Shown piece by piece: positions 61,766-64,000 of a stretch of 64,000 nt of DNA. Numbering within the stretch: position 1 is the stretch's first letter; the number at the start of each line of letters is the position of its first letter. Under the pieces are notes generated by a model that worked only from the letters and a program-made list of their open reading frames with translations, was not told the origin of the DNA and did not search any database. The position numbers and the translations under genes were made by a program. Source of the DNA: CBDAQV01 sp965199335 (GTDB taxonomy: Bacteria > Pseudomonadota > Alphaproteobacteria > CALMVH01); contig CBDAQZ010000003.1 in assembly GCA_965199335.1 (NCBI GenBank), forward strand, positions 558,001 through 622,000, given 5' to 3'.

Positions 61766-62431
61766 ATGCGGATTTTGCGTCTTGTCGCTCTTGTCGGCGT
61801 AGTTTTATTGACCGGCTGCATGAGCGACGACCAGAAGACGCGCCTGCAGCAACAGGCCAGCACACCGCTGACCTGCCTGCCCGGCAACGATTGCGACGCC
61901 AAATGGCGGCGCGCGCGGTCGTGGATCACGGATAACTCGCACTTCCCGATCCTGAAGGCGACCGACAAGACGATCATCACCGATTCTTCCCCGGATACGC
62001 TTTATCCGGTGGTTTCGGCCCGGATGATCGCCAACGAGCAGGACCCGGAAGAAAACTCGATCGTCCTTGATGCGGAATGCCAGAACATGCTGGGCTGCAT
62101 GCCGACCGAGCTTCAGATGACCGCCGATTTCAAATCCTATGTCGACGACGTGCCTGCCGCGCCCGAGGTCGACAACGACATCGACCTCGGCGTGACCTTT
62201 GCGCCGCAGCAGGGCAAGTCGACCACGCTGATCATCACCGCCGTGGCGCCCGGATCACCCGCGGCGGGCGCGGGATGGCAGGCCGGCGATCACCTGGTCA
62301 AGTTCAACGGCCATCCCGTGACATCGGGCGCGCAGGTTGCGGGATGGGTTGCCGATACCGCACCGGGATCGGTTTTCCCGGTGCAGATATCCCGTTCCGG
62401 CAGCACCATCGTGACCTTCATGCGGCTGTAA
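61766..62431 (+). CDS. Lipoprotein with C-terminal PDZ domain
   Basis: 221 residues from ATG 61766. Lipobox LLTGC (Cys18). The middle has TCLPGNDCDAKWRRARSWI and CQNMLGC, four Cys. The last 75 residues form a PDZ: STTLIITAVAPGSPAAGAGW, QAGDHLVKFNGHPV, and VFPVQISRSGSTIVTFM. No protease domain, so it probably binds or recruits another envelope protein. It is divergent from the aminopeptidase gene. Confidence 0.75.
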   Translation: MRILRLVALVGVVLLTGCMSDDQKTRLQQQASTPLTCLPGNDCDAKWRRARSWITDNSHFPILKATDKTIITDSSPDTLYPVVSARMIANEQDPEENSIVLDAECQNMLGCMPTELQMTADFKSYVDDVPAAPEVDNDIDLGVTFAPQQGKSTTLIITAVAPGSPAAGAGWQAGDHLVKFNGHPVTSGAQVAGWVADTAPGSVFPVQISRSGSTIVTFMRL

Positions 62432-62432
62432 G

Positions 62433-63230
62433 TTACTGGACAGTCGTTTCGGACGACGTCTTGGTGAAGACCAGGCTATTGCCCGCGATCCCCAGTACGT
62501 CGACGGAATGTTCGGTCATCGCCAACGCCTTGCCGTCCATCGTCCCTGACTCGGTCTCGTCGCTTTCGATCTGAGCCTGTTTGCCATCGGGCGAGATCGT
62601 GACCTTGCCGATCCTGCGCGTGTGCTTGAAATCCTTCATCTTGTTCAGCACCTGGTAGGTAGAGGTCGCAAACTGCATCCGGTTCTGCGTCGCGGGCGGA
62701 CGCGGCGTCTTGCCCTTGTAGGTGATGGTCAGGGCCCAGTTATCGCCCAGGTACAGCAAAGCGGCGTTCATCTCCTTGGTTTCGACGGCGGCATCGAACC
62801 GCGCCATGGCATCGCGCGCCATCGGCTCTGTCAGTTTCGCACTTTGCGGGGACTGGAAATCCAGGGCCCGCCAGCTTCCGTTCTGCTTCTGGAATACGAA
62901 ATTATAGCTCTGGCTGTGCTTGACGATCATGCCCTGCTCGGGACCGTTCGCGCTTACCACCGCCTGCTGGTATTTCCCCTTCTCGGCCCCGATCGCCAGG
63001 CGATCCCAGACCTCGTCGGCCTCGCGGTGAAGGGCCGGCATGTCGGAAACCGGAATGGCGGACCGATATTTCAGCATCAGTACCGGCGGCCCCTTGGCCA
63101 TCTGAACCGGGCCGGAGGAAATGATGGTGATGGTCTTTCCCGAAAGAAGCGTTCCCGCCTGGTCGGCTAGCGCTAGACCGGCGCCGAGCGAGACCAGCGC
63201 GATTGCAGCAATACCCAGACGAGCGTTCAT
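62433..63230 (-). CDS. Secreted hypothetical protein, first of two tandem paralogs
   Basis: 265 residues with a signal peptide (LGIAAIALVSLGAGLALA). Shares with the upstream gene the segments YRSAIPVSDMPALHREADEVW, NFVFQKQNGSWRALDF, ARFDAAVETKEMNAALLYLG and DNWALTI, KDFKHTRRIGKVTISPDGKQ and DETESGTMDGKAL, so the two arose by duplication. No cysteine and no catalytic motif recognised. The pattern looks like periplasmic or exported proteins of unknown role. Confidence 0.7.
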   Translation of the reverse strand: MNARLGIAAIALVSLGAGLALADQAGTLLSGKTITIISSGPVQMAKGPPVLMLKYRSAIPVSDMPALHREADEVWDRLAIGAEKGKYQQAVVSANGPEQGMIVKHSQSYNFVFQKQNGSWRALDFQSPQSAKLTEPMARDAMARFDAAVETKEMNAALLYLGDNWALTITYKGKTPRPPATQNRMQFATSTYQVLNKMKDFKHTRRIGKVTISPDGKQAQIESDETESGTMDGKALAMTEHSVDVLGIAGNSLVFTKTSSETTVQ

Positions 63231-63267
63231 TTTATTATTCCTCGTTGATTGAGCTTACGGGTCCAGT

Positions 63268-64000
63268 CTACTTGGCATCCATTTCGGTGGATACGGTTTT
63301 CGTCAGCACGATCGAGGCGCCTTCGATTCCCACCCGGTCGATCGTCTGCTCCATCTGGTTGACCGGCCGGCCGTCGAGCGTTCCCGATTCCGTTTCCTCG
63401 CTTGCAATTTCGGCCGACTGGCCGTCAGGCGCGATCGTGACCCTGGCGATCCGCCGCGTATGCTGGAAATCCTTGACCCGCGCCAGTGTCCGCGCCGTGA
63501 GCTCGATGAAACGGACACGGTTGAGCGTTCCCGAAAACGGCTTGCCGTCATTGGCCATGTTCAGGACATGGCTCCAGTTATCGCCCAGATACAGCATCAC
63601 GGCATTGATCTCGTTCCTGTCCAGCGCGGCATCGAAGCGGGCAATCGTGTTGCGCACCTTGCCCTCGTCCAGCCTGGACGCCTCGCCCGGCTTGAAATCG
63701 TAGCCGCGCCAGTTGGCGCCCTGTTTCTGATAGGCGAAATTGTACGACCTGGCCTGTTTCGGATCGACGCTCGTGGCGGCCTGCGTAGCGCTGATCAGGG
63801 CGCTGCGATATTTGCCCCGCTCGGCATCGACCACGAAATGATTCCACACTTCGTCGGCCTCGCGATGCAAGGGCTCGAGCTCGGTAAGCGGGATCGCGGT
63901 GCGGTAGGTCAGCACCAGCGCCGACCAGCCCTGCGACGATTGGAGAGGCGCGATCGAGATAATGTCGAGCGGCTTGCCCGACTGCATCACCGGGGCGTCC
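63268..64000 (-). CDS. Secreted hypothetical paralog, 5' end cut by window edge
   Basis: The frame is open to base 64000; the first residues (probably a signal peptide) are outside. It parallels the downstream gene: YRTAIPLTELEPLHREADEVW, NFAYQKQGANWRGYDF, ARFDAALDRNEINAVMLYLG and DNWSHVL, KDFQHTRRIARVTIAPDGQS and EETESGTLDGRPV. 37 bases separate the two genes, so they are cotranscribed. Two paralogs in tandem suggest paired subunits or recent duplication. Confidence 0.7.
   Translation of the reverse strand, partial: DAPVMQSGKPLDIISIAPLQSSQGWSALVLTYRTAIPLTELEPLHREADEVWNHFVVDAERGKYRSALISATQAATSVDPKQARSYNFAYQKQGANWRGYDFKPGEASRLDEGKVRNTIARFDAALDRNEINAVMLYLGDNWSHVLNMANDGKPFSGTLNRVRFIELTARTLARVKDFQHTRRIARVTIAPDGQSAEIASEETESGTLDGRPVNQMEQTIDRVGIEGASIVLTKTVSTEMDAK

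Overview
The window looks like an ordinary chromosome segment of a high-GC alphaproteobacterium. Its core genes (lepA, an ialB-like gene next to rlmN, uppP, ilvC, aat, trmL-hemF, dapD, ccmAB beside acnA) and its HisKA_2-type sensor kinase fit that class. The synteny reminds me of Sphingomonadales or Acetobacterales, but the order is an inference. I saw no phage genes, transposases or CRISPR array. Both window ends cut genes: lepA at the left, a secreted-protein paralog at the right.

Layout. 1-8935 is housekeeping: lepA, a GT9-like protein, small membrane proteins, rlmN/ialB, uppP, ilvC, aat. 8932-25028 is an exopolysaccharide region of xanthan/acetan type. It holds a strong GumH homolog, a second GT4, two acyltransferase-3 proteins (one in AT-rich DNA with a G12 tract), a WecG/GumM-type transferase, a flippase, GT4 and GT2 enzymes, a Wza/GumB lipoprotein, a GumC-type co-polymerase, a P-loop partner with degenerate motifs, and a secreted GH5 glucanase. 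An unusual cysS sits inside it. The GumM plus GumH pair and the GH5 enzyme suggest a polymer with a cellobiose-mannose trunk. No initiating glycosyl-1-phosphate transferase and no polymerase is visible, so the set is incomplete here.

24997-30740 is a tightly overlapping six-gene minus-strand operon: split transketolase (two genes), an epimerase-GT2 fusion, two methyltransferases and GtrA. I read it as making, charging onto a polyprenyl phosphate and flipping an unusual sugar. It is the best candidate for an undescribed system.

30789-45653 is mixed: a sensor kinase, a LemA/TPM operon, a sugar porter, SDRs, a thioesterase, YjbQ, trmL-hemF, an APC permease and a ferredoxin/reductase pair. 45761-50485 holds dapD, a structured intergenic element, a 45-residue His-rich secreted peptide coupled to a DUF3892 gene, an AKR-TetR pair in which the TetR gene appears to start with CTG, a decayed oxygenase gene and an AT-rich stretch abutting tRNA-Arg(CCG). 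50501-64000 has an ABC exporter, ccmAB (ccmA carries an in-frame palindromic repeat), acnA, a secreted protein with a clear terminator, an unknown-SUKH pair, an M17 aminopeptidase, a PDZ lipoprotein and tandem secreted paralogs.
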